Shown here in pieces: positions 50,947 through 59,115 of a DNA stretch of 64,000 nt. Both the position numbers and the translations under genes were made by a program. The notes under the pieces were generated by a model. It searched no databases. It worked only from the letters and a program-made list of their open reading frames with translations, and had not been told where the DNA came from. This DNA is from Candidatus Saccharicenans sp. Its GTDB lineage: Bacteria; Acidobacteriota; Aminicenantia; Aminicenantales; Saccharicenantaceae. Position 1 is the stretch's first letter; each line of letters starts with the position of its first letter. Location of the stretch: contig JASEIU010000001.1 in assembly GCA_030017715.1 (NCBI GenBank), positions 65,520 to 129,519 on the forward strand, given 5' to 3'.

Positions 50947-53244
50947 TCAGCGCGAAGAATTGACCAGTTGCCGTCCCTTGTTTGCGTATTGCTCCGAAGC
51001 GGCGTAGTCGCCCAGCCGGTTGTAGAGGTCGGCCAGAAGGAAATAACCAAGCGGCAGATTTTCTCTGTCCGGTTTAAGCTCCAGCCCCTTTTTTACCAGA
51101 CCTATGGCTTCTTGATAACGCTCTCCCCGCCGCAAGTAAATCCGGGCCAGGTAAAAGTAGGTCAGCGGAAAATCCGGATTGGCCTGAAGAGCTCGCTGCA
51201 GGGTTTCCAGCTCCTCCTGCTCTCGGTGCTGCAGACGATAGAGACGGGCCAGGTTGAACAGGGCCTTATAATGGCTGGGGGAGTCGGCGATCTCCTGCCG
51301 GTAGAGTTCCATGGCTTCCGGAATCCGGTTCTGCCTTTCCCTGAGCTGGGCTAAGTTGTAGCGGAGATTCAACAGAGTCGGGTTCAATTCCTGGGCGGCC
51401 CTCAGATGCTCTTCGGCACCGGCCAGGTCGTCCCGGTTAAGGCAGATGGCGGCGATGGCGTTATGGGCAGAAGCTGATCTTGGATTTTTTTTGAGGCATT
51501 CCCCAAAATAGGGGAGGGCTTTTTCATAATTTCCTCTGAGGGCATAAAGCGTTCCCAGCACATGGTAAAATTGAGGATCGTCGAATCCCCTTTTCACCTG
51601 TTCCAGGATGAATTGCTCGGCCAGATCCAGCTTGTTAAGGGCGGCATAGCAGTTGGCCACGTTAATCACGGCGAAGGAATCGTCGGGTTTGAGTTCCAGG
51701 GAGCGGGTAAAGGCTTCGACTGCCTCCTGAAATTTTCTGGCTTTGAAATAGAGGTTGCCCAGAGCAAAGAACCCGTCGCTGATGGTCGGGTCATCTTCCA
51801 GAATTTTTCTCAGGGCGCTTATGGCTTCTTCAAAATGGCCGGCCATACCGGTTTCCCGGGCCCGGGAGATTTCATTGAAAATATTGATCTTATCCTTAGG
51901 GTCAGCCAGTTTTTTACCGGACAGCCTGGCCGGGTCCACAAACGAGCCGAGGTAGCCCAGGGCAGCCAGCTTCTCCCGGGTTTCTTCGTCCACCGAAGCA
52001 AAATCGGCTTCGATAGCTTTTTCCCCGGCCTTTTTTTCAAATTCTTCTGCCAGCCGGGTCAATTGTTCGTAGACTTTCTTTTCAATATAGACCAGGTTCT
52101 TCTGTTCGTCCGGGTCGGATTTCAGGTCGTAGAGCTCGGGCACCGGGGCCAGGATTAATTTATAGCGGTTGTTCTGAAGACTGCGCAGTTCGGACCAGCC
52201 ATAGTGATAACGCGGGTAAAAAGTCTCGGAGTAGGCCATCCGGTCTTCGGCCTTCTTTCTTCCGTCAAAATAAGGGAGAAGACTCCGGCCCTGGACCTCG
52301 GGCGGTATGTTCAGTCCGATCATTTCCAGGACAGTCGGCATCATATCGGCCAGGGTGACCACGCCGGAATAGGTTTTTCCTTTGAATTTTTCGAAGGGGG
52401 TGACAAAAATCAGCGGAACATGAATTGCTTCCTGGTAAACAAAGAAACCGTGCGTGGTTTCGCCATGCTCTCCCAGGCTTTCGCCATGGTCGGAAGCCAG
52501 AACCAGAAAAAGGTTATCAAGCAGTTTTTCTTTTTCCAGGTAGTTCCAGAAGCGGGCCAGCTGGCTGTCGGTGTAGGCGATTTCTCCGAGGTATGGCCGG
52601 TCGGGATATTGCGACTTGAAGGGCTCCGGAGGCTCATAGGGAGTGTGGGGGTCGTAGAGATGGATCCAGGCAAAGAATTTCTGGGATTTGTTCTTTTCCA
52701 GCCAGGTCAGGGCCTCGTCTATGGTCTCTTCGGCCCGGCGCTGAACCTCGCCCAGCGAGATTTTTTCGAACCGGCCCAGGTCGAAGCGGTCGAAATAATA
52801 ATCAAAACCCTGGTTCAAACCCCATTTTGAATCGAGGACATAGGCCGAAACAAAAGCTGCCGTCCGGTAGCCGGCTGCTTTGAAAGATTCAGCCATGGTC
52901 TCCAGCCGGGGCGAAACCACGAATCCGCCGTTGTCGCGCACTCCGTGATGGATCGGCAGCGTGCCGGTCAGGATGGTAGTGTGCGAAGGCAGGGTCAGGG
53001 GAGTCTGGGCGATGCAGTTTTCAAACCGCACTCCGGAAGCGGCCATCTTATTCATGGCCGGCGTCAGGTCAGGAATAAAACCGTAACAGCCGAGCCGGTC
53101 AGCCCGCAGGGTATCAACGGTTATCAGGATAACATTAAAATCCTGGTGTTCGCGGAGTTGCCGGACTGAGTCATCCGACCTGAATATGAAGAGGGCGACG
53201 GCGGCCAGGGCTATGGCCAGAAAAATTATCAAAACTTTTTTCAT
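50947..53244 (-). CDS. Membrane-anchored sulfatase-like enzyme with C-terminal TPR (paralogue 2)
   Basis: 765 residues. N-terminal signal-anchor (4-21), sulfatase-like domain (~35-430) and about eight TPRs (~455-760). Metal motifs V-I-L-I-T-V-D-T-L-R-A-D-R and A-S-D-H-G-E-S-L-G-E-H. The nucleophile motif is T84-L-P-S-H88, again Thr for the formylglycine Cys/Ser and His for Arg, as in the 27338-29587 protein. Most likely a phosphatase/phosphotransferase or a non-classical sulfatase acting in the periplasm on a partner held by the TPRs. The promoter (TGATATAAT) ends seven bases before ATG, so a leaderless transcript is expected. Confidence 0.87.
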   Translation of the reverse strand: MKKVLIIFLAIALAAVALFIFRSDDSVRQLREHQDFNVILITVDTLRADRLGCYGFIPDLTPAMNKMAASGVRFENCIAQTPLTLPSHTTILTGTLPIHHGVRDNGGFVVSPRLETMAESFKAAGYRTAAFVSAYVLDSKWGLNQGFDYYFDRFDLGRFEKISLGEVQRRAEETIDEALTWLEKNKSQKFFAWIHLYDPHTPYEPPEPFKSQYPDRPYLGEIAYTDSQLARFWNYLEKEKLLDNLFLVLASDHGESLGEHGETTHGFFVYQEAIHVPLIFVTPFEKFKGKTYSGVVTLADMMPTVLEMIGLNIPPEVQGRSLLPYFDGRKKAEDRMAYSETFYPRYHYGWSELRSLQNNRYKLILAPVPELYDLKSDPDEQKNLVYIEKKVYEQLTRLAEEFEKKAGEKAIEADFASVDEETREKLAALGYLGSFVDPARLSGKKLADPKDKINIFNEISRARETGMAGHFEEAISALRKILEDDPTISDGFFALGNLYFKARKFQEAVEAFTRSLELKPDDSFAVINVANCYAALNKLDLAEQFILEQVKRGFDDPQFYHVLGTLYALRGNYEKALPYFGECLKKNPRSASAHNAIAAICLNRDDLAGAEEHLRAAQELNPTLLNLRYNLAQLRERQNRIPEAMELYRQEIADSPSHYKALFNLARLYRLQHREQEELETLQRALQANPDFPLTYFYLARIYLRRGERYQEAIGLVKKGLELKPDRENLPLGYFLLADLYNRLGDYAASEQYANKGRQLVNSSR

Positions 53245-53251
53245 CGCTTTT

Positions 53252-53260
53252 ATTATATCA
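53252..53260 (-). promoter_or_regulatory. Extended -10 promoter of the second sulfatase-TPR gene
   Basis: TGATATAAT on the - strand, seven bases before the ATG. No good -35, as usual for extended -10 promoters. It implies transcription starting at or next to the A of ATG. Confidence 0.6.
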
Positions 53261-53511
53261 CATGGAAAATTAGCCGGCAGAATGAATCAGGCGACTTTCC
53301 GGGTGATTTAAGAAATCCGACCCCGTCTCCGAACATTTTCTCTGGATTATAAATGGGGGCAAACTGGAAAAAGTCAATTTAAGAACGGGGACAATGACCG
53401 GCCTCCGGTATCTAACCGGGGTTCTTATCAGGAGACATTATATTTAGAGGAAACTGCGCGCTTTGACAACAATTCTCCAGTCCTTAACAACCTGGAGTCA
53501 GAAATAGCCTG
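53261..53511. other. Intergenic region between the second sulfatase and TonB receptor 2 genes
   Basis: About 250 bases. A forward TTGACA at 53463-53468 has no matching -10 or gene. Nothing else recognised until the receptor terminator. Confidence 0.35.
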
Positions 53512-53544
53512 AAAAAAAAAGGGCGGCAGATTTCTCTGCCGCCC
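53512..53544 (-). terminator. Intrinsic terminator of TonB receptor 2
   Basis: 10-bp GC stem (GGGCGGCAGA with TCTGCCGCCC), four-base loop, then nine T on the - strand. 21 bases beyond the stop codon, like the terminator of receptor 1. Confidence 0.93.
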
Positions 53545-53565
53545 CGGCTTTTCAGCTCAGAATAA

Positions 53566-56331
53566 TCAGAAGATCAGACGGATTCCAACTCTGGCCTGTC
53601 TGGCGTTAACGATTCCGTAAAGCTCATGGCCCTGGGTGGATGGATAGATAGTAGGATTCCAGTCGTACATCCAGCGGGTGCCCCAGGAAGTAATGGTGTC
53701 AGAATTCAGCAGGTTGAAGACGTCAACCATCAGCCCGAGCCGGTACTTGCTGGCGAAGGTAAATATCTTTTCCAGCCTGATATCAATCTGGTGGTCCATC
53801 GGATAATGGTTAGAACCTCTGGGTTCGATGAAGAAGGTGATGCGGCCCTGGTTGAAGCGGGCAGTCCTGTAGCGGGTGGTCCAGGCGTTTCCGGTGACCC
53901 CGTGATAATAGACGTTGACACTCAGTTCTATTGTGGGAATAACATAGGTGCCCTGGATCTTGATCATGTGGGTCGGGTCGTAAGTAGAATTTCCGTCGCT
54001 GTTTATCCAGAAGTTCGGGTCGTAGACACTGCCGCCGTAGCCGATGTCGTCGGCAAAGCCGTTATCAGTCGTGCCCCAGGCTTTGGACAGGGTGTAAGAA
54101 GCCAGTAACTGCCACCGGTTGGAGAATCTCTTGTTGAACTGGAACTGAATTCCGTGGTAACGGCGGTAAGGTTTCTGCATGATCCAGGGATAATCGCCGT
54201 AGACTCTGTCCAGGTTGGTGATATAGTACTGCGGGGTTTCCAGGGTTTCCAGGGTTCGTTCGTAGACGGTATAATCACCGAAATTGGGAACGGTCACAGT
54301 ACGCTCAATATAATCGGCGTTCAGGTCAATCGGGCCGATCAGGTTCTTCCATTGACGGTTGATGTAGCTGATGCTGAAGGAAGAATCCTTAAACAGCTCG
54401 CGCTCCAGGCTGACTGTCCACTGAATCATATAGGGATGCTTGATGTCCGGGTCCATAAGATACTGGTCGTGCGGAATGGAGAACCAGAGCAGCCATTCAT
54501 CATAGATGCCATCCTCGTCGTCGTCATACCAGTCATAATAATATCCGTTGTAGCTACTGTAAGCGGAGGGAGGGTTCATGCGGTCGTGATAGGCGGTCAG
54601 CATGGCTTCCGAGAAGTGTCCGTAATGGGCTTTCAGAACGGTGGTCTTGTCGCCGAACAGGTCATAGGTGAAGCCGAGACGGGGGGAAATTCTGCTGTTG
54701 GTGTAGACATTCCCGGAAATACCCTTCACCTGACCCCAGTACAGGCTGAACCTGACGCCGGCGTTGATGTTGAGCCGTTTGGTCACCTGCCAGGAATCCT
54801 GGGCGAAGGCTTCCAGTCGGGTATAACGGGTATTGATATCGTAGCCGTCATACTGATAAGCGAGGTATGGATAGCCATAATAGTCATAATACTGGACATG
54901 GTCGCCCAGCTCTCCGCCCTCTCCGGTAAAACCGTAGCGGCTGCGGGCCATAGACCTCTCAAATTCAGCTCCGAACTTGAAGTCGTGCGAGCCGTAAAAA
55001 TCGTCAACGTAATGGCTTAAGTTGGCATTGGCCTGGAAGCGCTGCCGGTCGGCATAGTAGAAGTAACCAGAGCTGAACCGCTGGAAATTGTCGGCAAAGT
55101 CAAAGTGCATATACGGTGCCATGCCAACTTCAGGGTCGAGGTAATAATAACCCCAGAAATAGGCAGCCTTGACATCCAGGAAAGTCTTGGAGCTGAAAAT
55201 CTTGGTCAGGCTGAAATTGCCGACCACTTCGGGAGATTTCTGGGTGACAGTAGCTTCGGGCGAGACTGTGGCTCCGGCGCCGCGGTTGATGCCGTTGTAG
55301 GTATCTATCTGAACGGAACCGGTCAAGCTCAGGCTGGGAGTCAACTGAGAAGTAAGTTTGAGAAAGCTTCTGGGCTGTTTGTAGTCGACAGCCTCGGGGA
55401 ACCCGGTCGGATAGCGCCAGGTGCGGTAATACTGAAGTCCGACATAGAACCACAATTTATCGCGAATAATCGGTCCTCCCAGATGGGCGTTGACATCCAT
55501 CAGTTTCAGCAGGGGGGTGGTCAGTGAAGGAAAATCGTCAATGTAGGCGGCATTATTTTCGGTGCCCCATAAACCTTTCGGCTTGTCTGTCCTTTTTCCC
55601 TGGAAATCAAATTCCATATGGCCAGAAAAGTTGTTGCCGCCGGACTTGGTTACCAGGTTGAAGATAACTCCGGTAAAATTGCCGTATTCGGCCGGCAATC
55701 CGACGCCCATGATCTTGGCTTCTTCCACGATATTGTGGTCGGAAAAAACCCAGGCTGATCCGGCTTCCGGGTCGGCCACATTAACACCGTCCATAGTGTA
55801 GGCGATACCGGTGTTCTGGGAAGCTCCGAAGGCCACGTTGTTGGTGACACCGGGGGCCATGTTGACGATGTCGGCGGTAAACTGGCTGTAGGGTATGTTG
55901 CGAAGGATTTCATTGCTGAGCGAAACCGAAGCGGTTTCGGTGGATTTTACGTCAACTGTCGGAGATTTGGCCACTACCGTAACTTCTTCTTCCAGAGTGG
56001 ATTGCTTCATCGTCAGGTCAACGGTTAAAGTAGAAGTGGTGCTCAGGCGGACATCGCGGTTCACCACATCGCCGAATCCCTGCAGCTCAGCCTTTATGGT
56101 GTAGGTTCCTGGCGGCAGGGCCGGAAACCGGTAGGTCCCTCTGGCATCAGTCATGGTGGACCTTGTGCCCATAATGGCCGGTCCGCTGATGGTCACGGTC
56201 ACACCGGGAAGAGGCAAGCCCGATTCATCGGTTACCGTTCCGATGATAGCGCCGGTTTCGCGTGACTGCGAGAAGGCCAGAGGAGCCATAACCAACAGAA
56301 TAGTTAAGAGAACGAAGATCTTTTTACTCAA
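53566..56331 (-). CDS. Oar-like TonB-dependent outer-membrane receptor 2
   Basis: 921 residues from TTG 56331, chosen because AAAGGAGG lies seven bases upstream and the product then starts with a clean signal peptide (S-K-K-I-F-V-L-L-T-I-L-L-V-M, cleavage near A-F-S-Q). Carboxypeptidase-regulatory-like domain (~30-115, G-T-V-T-D-E-S-G-L-P-L-P-G-V-T-V), plug (~125-225, V-T-V-V-A-K-S-P-T-V-D; F-N-L-V-T-K-S-G-G-N-N-F) and beta-barrel ending Q-A-R-V-G-I-R-L-I-F, a BAM signal with terminal Phe. Shares domain plan, sigma-54 promoter type, leader layout and terminator position with receptor 1. Substrate unknown. Confidence 0.92.
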   Translation of the reverse strand: MSKKIFVLLTILLVMAPLAFSQSRETGAIIGTVTDESGLPLPGVTVTISGPAIMGTRSTMTDARGTYRFPALPPGTYTIKAELQGFGDVVNRDVRLSTTSTLTVDLTMKQSTLEEEVTVVAKSPTVDVKSTETASVSLSNEILRNIPYSQFTADIVNMAPGVTNNVAFGASQNTGIAYTMDGVNVADPEAGSAWVFSDHNIVEEAKIMGVGLPAEYGNFTGVIFNLVTKSGGNNFSGHMEFDFQGKRTDKPKGLWGTENNAAYIDDFPSLTTPLLKLMDVNAHLGGPIIRDKLWFYVGLQYYRTWRYPTGFPEAVDYKQPRSFLKLTSQLTPSLSLTGSVQIDTYNGINRGAGATVSPEATVTQKSPEVVGNFSLTKIFSSKTFLDVKAAYFWGYYYLDPEVGMAPYMHFDFADNFQRFSSGYFYYADRQRFQANANLSHYVDDFYGSHDFKFGAEFERSMARSRYGFTGEGGELGDHVQYYDYYGYPYLAYQYDGYDINTRYTRLEAFAQDSWQVTKRLNINAGVRFSLYWGQVKGISGNVYTNSRISPRLGFTYDLFGDKTTVLKAHYGHFSEAMLTAYHDRMNPPSAYSSYNGYYYDWYDDDEDGIYDEWLLWFSIPHDQYLMDPDIKHPYMIQWTVSLERELFKDSSFSISYINRQWKNLIGPIDLNADYIERTVTVPNFGDYTVYERTLETLETPQYYITNLDRVYGDYPWIMQKPYRRYHGIQFQFNKRFSNRWQLLASYTLSKAWGTTDNGFADDIGYGGSVYDPNFWINSDGNSTYDPTHMIKIQGTYVIPTIELSVNVYYHGVTGNAWTTRYRTARFNQGRITFFIEPRGSNHYPMDHQIDIRLEKIFTFASKYRLGLMVDVFNLLNSDTITSWGTRWMYDWNPTIYPSTQGHELYGIVNARQARVGIRLIF

Positions 56332-56406
56332 TCTTGAGCCTCCTTTCGAAATTATCCAATTGCCTTTACCAAACAAAACTCCGAAAAATGCCCTTAACCT
56401 TTTTTC

Positions 56407-56416
56407 TCACCTCCTT
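56407..56416 (-). promoter_or_regulatory. Start-distal Shine-Dalgarno in the TonB receptor 2 leader
   Basis: AAGGAGGTGA on the - strand, 76 bases upstream of the TTG start and without an ATG behind it; the embedded GTG opens only a 14-codon frame. A counterpart sits in the receptor 1 leader (33289-33298). Confidence 0.4.
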
Positions 56417-56477
56417 TTTGCGTAAAATTCAATTTACCCTTGCAACCTAAAATTATAATAACTTTATCTTTTTGTAA

Positions 56478-56493
56478 AGCAATTTTTATGCCA
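56478..56493 (-). promoter_or_regulatory. Sigma-54 (-24/-12) promoter of TonB receptor 2
   Basis: On the - strand TGGCAT-aaaaa-TTGCT, a full match to TGGCAY-N5-TTGCW. Predicted start near 56467, leader about 136 bases. Confidence 0.78.
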
Positions 56494-56564
56494 GACCGGC
56501 GATTAAATTAAATGATTGATAAACAATAAGTTGAAGCGTAATTAATTTTAGTTTAGAACGGATT

Positions 56565-56595
56565 ATTCAATTTATTGAACGAAAATTATCCAAAA
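56565..56595 (-). promoter_or_regulatory. Candidate enhancer-binding-protein site upstream of receptor 2
   Basis: TTCAA-TTTA-TTGAA (56565-56578), then ATCCAAAAA (56587-56595). About 80 bp upstream of the -24 element. In receptor 1 the same two blocks occur in the same order. Inference. Confidence 0.45.
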
Positions 56596-56842
56596 AACCG
56601 AATAATTGTTATTTTTGCCTTTGAGAATAATTCAGAAAAAAGTGGCGCCAAATTATTAATAGCATTGCTTTCTGGTGCCCTGTTTTCCGGGAATTCGTCA
56701 GCCGGACGGTAGAGTGAGGTCAACCAGGTCGTCCTCGAGGCAACCAAATTTACTTTCAGCAGTTATGGATAGTGATAGAGACAGGTTGTTAGCACTCGGC
56801 CCAGCAAAAAATAGACTTAAAGAATTATCTCAAAAAATCTGA
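56596..56842. other. Rest of the divergent region between TonB receptor 2 and the third GWxTD gene
   Basis: About 250 bases without a gene. AT-rich to about 56640, then more GC-rich. A lone TTAGCACTC (56789-56797) has no CIRCE partner arm. No other structure recognised. Confidence 0.35.
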
Positions 56843-56848
56843 TAGAAT
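56843..56848 (+). promoter_or_regulatory. Possible -10 box of the third GWxTD gene
   Basis: TAGAAT, the same hexamer as in the promoter of the first GWxTD-TPR gene (24052-24057). No convincing -35 at 17 bases. Leader would be ~90 bases to ATG 56943. Confidence 0.3.
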
Positions 56849-56942
56849 ATTGTCTTAATGTTTGCTATATGAACGGCGGTGGCCCCCTCGTTCAAGACAG
56901 GTGAAATTGAAACCAGGACGGGATAAAAGGGAATTTTCAGAC

Positions 56943-59033
56943 ATGTTTTTCGGTTTCTCGAAATTTGTTAAGAGCCTGAAACCTCTACGGCCGGTTATCG
57001 GAATTTTCTTGTGCTGTGTTCTGGCCGGCTATCCGGCCCTCGGCCAGAAACCAAAAGACCCGGTTAGAGAGTTGACTCCGGACCAGAAAGACTGGCTGGA
57101 AATTGTTACTCCGATCATAACCGGAGTGGAGAAAGAGGTCTTTCTTAAGTTGAAAACGGAACAGGAACGCGACCGGTTCATCAGCCTGTTCTGGAAAGTC
57201 AGAGACCCCAATCCGGACACCAACGAAAACGAGTTCTACCGGGAATATATGGAAAGAGTCAATTTTGCCGACCGCTATTTCACCATTGGTTCGGTCAAAA
57301 GAGGTTGTCTGACTGAACGCGGTTTTTATTATCTTCTGCTGGGGAAACCCCGTGAGCGTCAGGTTTTTGCTACCCAGTCCGACATCTGGCCGCTGGAATT
57401 ATGGTTTTACCAGGGCGACCCTAAATATGGGCTGCCCGGATATTTTTATCTCATTTTCTACCAGCCCGAGGGCTCCGGAGACTACCGTCTTTATTACCCG
57501 GGACTTGAGGGGCCGGAAAAACTGGTCATCCCTTCTATGAGCTTTTCCCAGCTAACCAGAACCAGAGCCCTGGAAATAATTAAGGCTGTTAACGCAGAAC
57601 TGGGCAAGGCAGCCCTCAGCTATCTGCCTGAAGAAAGCCAGGAGGGTTTCAGTTCTTTAACTTCGCAGAACATTGTCGCCACCATAAAATCGCTGCCTGA
57701 CAGGAAGTTCTCTTCCGCCTACGCCAAAAATTACCTGAGTTATAAAGACCTGGTCGAGGTTGACTATTCTCACAATTTTATTACCTCCAGCGCCAGGGCC
57801 AGGGTATTTCCAGACGGCCCGCATTATTTTGTTCACTGGTCTGTTGAGCCTGATAAAATCAATTTTGCCGAGACTGACGGAATTTATTCAGCCAGTTACG
57901 AACTCACCGTCAGGCTGGAAGACCTGAAGGGGCAGCCGGTTTTAACCCGGACGGAAGAAGTGCCGCTCAGGCTTAACCGCCAGCAATTTGAAACCCGGGC
58001 CAGGCAGCGGCTGGCTTTTCAGGACCTGTTTCCGGTGCTGCCCGGAGATTACAAATTGCTGATTCTCCTGAAGAACAAGACTGCCCGGGATTTTACCTCC
58101 TGGGAAACAAACCTGAAAGTTCCGGGGACTGATGGCGGCCGTTACCTGAGCCCTCTTATTTTATACCATGCGGCCGGCCCTCTTCAGGCCGGGTCGGCCA
58201 AAGCCTTTTCCTTCAAAGGTCAGGAATATCTGGTCGGGGCCCGGAATGAGTTTTCGCCGACCGAGAAGCTGCAGATTTTCCTCTGGCTCCTGTCTGACCG
58301 GGAACTGCCGGGAGGGGCTCAAATTCAGTTCTGTTTGAAGAGTCTGGATTCTGAGGCCAGCCCCGATTGCCGGAAGGCGCTCCTGGCAGAATGGCTGCAG
58401 CCAGACCAGAGCCTGCGAATTGGGCCTGTGGACCTGAGCCAGGTAAAACCCGGTTACTACCGGGTTGAAGTGTCTCTTATTGACGGCAACCGAACCCTGG
58501 ATACAGTCAGGGAAAACCTGGTGGTTCTGGCCCAGCCGGCTCTGACTGCTCCCTGGGTATTGGCCCGGGTATACCGGGCGATGCCCTCGCCGGATTTTCA
58601 GAGAATGCTGGCCGGCCAGCATTTTTTGAAGGGCGAATACCAGGAAACCAGAAAAATTCTGGAAGAACTGCTGACCGGCCGCGACGACCCGGAAAGCCGG
58701 TTGCTGCTGGCCAGGACCCTGTTTGCCCTGGGCGATTACCGGGGTTCTCTGTCGGCCGCGGCGGCAGTATACCAAGCTACCGGGAACAGGGAAGCGGCCA
58801 AAGTCCTGGCCATCAATTATGCCAGGTTGAAGGATTGGTCAGAAGCGAAGGTCCACCTGGATACTCTCCTGGCCGAGGCAACAGAAGTCAGCGTCCTGAA
58901 CCTGGCGGCCGAGGTTTATCAGAACCTGGGCCAGCGGGAGCAGGCCATAAAATACCTGGAGAGATCTCTGGTCCTGCAGCCTGACCAGCCCGGGGTTAAA
59001 TCCTGGCTGGATGAATTAAAAAAGAAAAGATAA
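56943..59033 (+). CDS. Exported GWxTD-like protein with C-terminal TPR (paralogue 2)
   Basis: 696 residues from ATG 56943; in-frame upstream residues from TTG 56862 are Arg/Lys-rich and do not resemble a signal peptide. Signal segment ~15-34 (cleavage near A-L-G-Q). Domain layout follows the 24087-26180 protein: F-I-S-L-F-W-K-V-R-D-P-N-P-D-T (79-93), then where the signature is expected G-C-L-T-E (121-125), with Trp and Asp both replaced, and L-L-L-G-K-P. C-terminal TPRs (~545-690). The degenerate signature may mean changed function. Weak Shine-Dalgarno. 82 bases upstream of a carboxypeptidase-regulatory-TPR gene. Confidence 0.85.
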   Translation: MFFGFSKFVKSLKPLRPVIGIFLCCVLAGYPALGQKPKDPVRELTPDQKDWLEIVTPIITGVEKEVFLKLKTEQERDRFISLFWKVRDPNPDTNENEFYREYMERVNFADRYFTIGSVKRGCLTERGFYYLLLGKPRERQVFATQSDIWPLELWFYQGDPKYGLPGYFYLIFYQPEGSGDYRLYYPGLEGPEKLVIPSMSFSQLTRTRALEIIKAVNAELGKAALSYLPEESQEGFSSLTSQNIVATIKSLPDRKFSSAYAKNYLSYKDLVEVDYSHNFITSSARARVFPDGPHYFVHWSVEPDKINFAETDGIYSASYELTVRLEDLKGQPVLTRTEEVPLRLNRQQFETRARQRLAFQDLFPVLPGDYKLLILLKNKTARDFTSWETNLKVPGTDGGRYLSPLILYHAAGPLQAGSAKAFSFKGQEYLVGARNEFSPTEKLQIFLWLLSDRELPGGAQIQFCLKSLDSEASPDCRKALLAEWLQPDQSLRIGPVDLSQVKPGYYRVEVSLIDGNRTLDTVRENLVVLAQPALTAPWVLARVYRAMPSPDFQRMLAGQHFLKGEYQETRKILEELLTGRDDPESRLLLARTLFALGDYRGSLSAAAAVYQATGNREAAKVLAINYARLKDWSEAKVHLDTLLAEATEVSVLNLAAEVYQNLGQREQAIKYLERSLVLQPDQPGVKSWLDELKKKR

Positions 59034-59115
59034 AAGGCTATAATGGACTCGGATGGCGGCAGAGATGATAATTCAAGCCGGAGGCAATCGATAAGTGATT
59101 ACTAAGGAGCGGTCG

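Noticed and set aside
53463-53468. Forward TTGACA as promoter
   Set aside because: No -10 box at 15-19 bases and no + strand gene downstream; the region ends in the - strand terminator of TonB receptor 2.
56789-56797. Second CIRCE element
   Set aside because: Only the TTAGCACTC arm is present; no GAGTGCTAA-like arm follows at nine bases.
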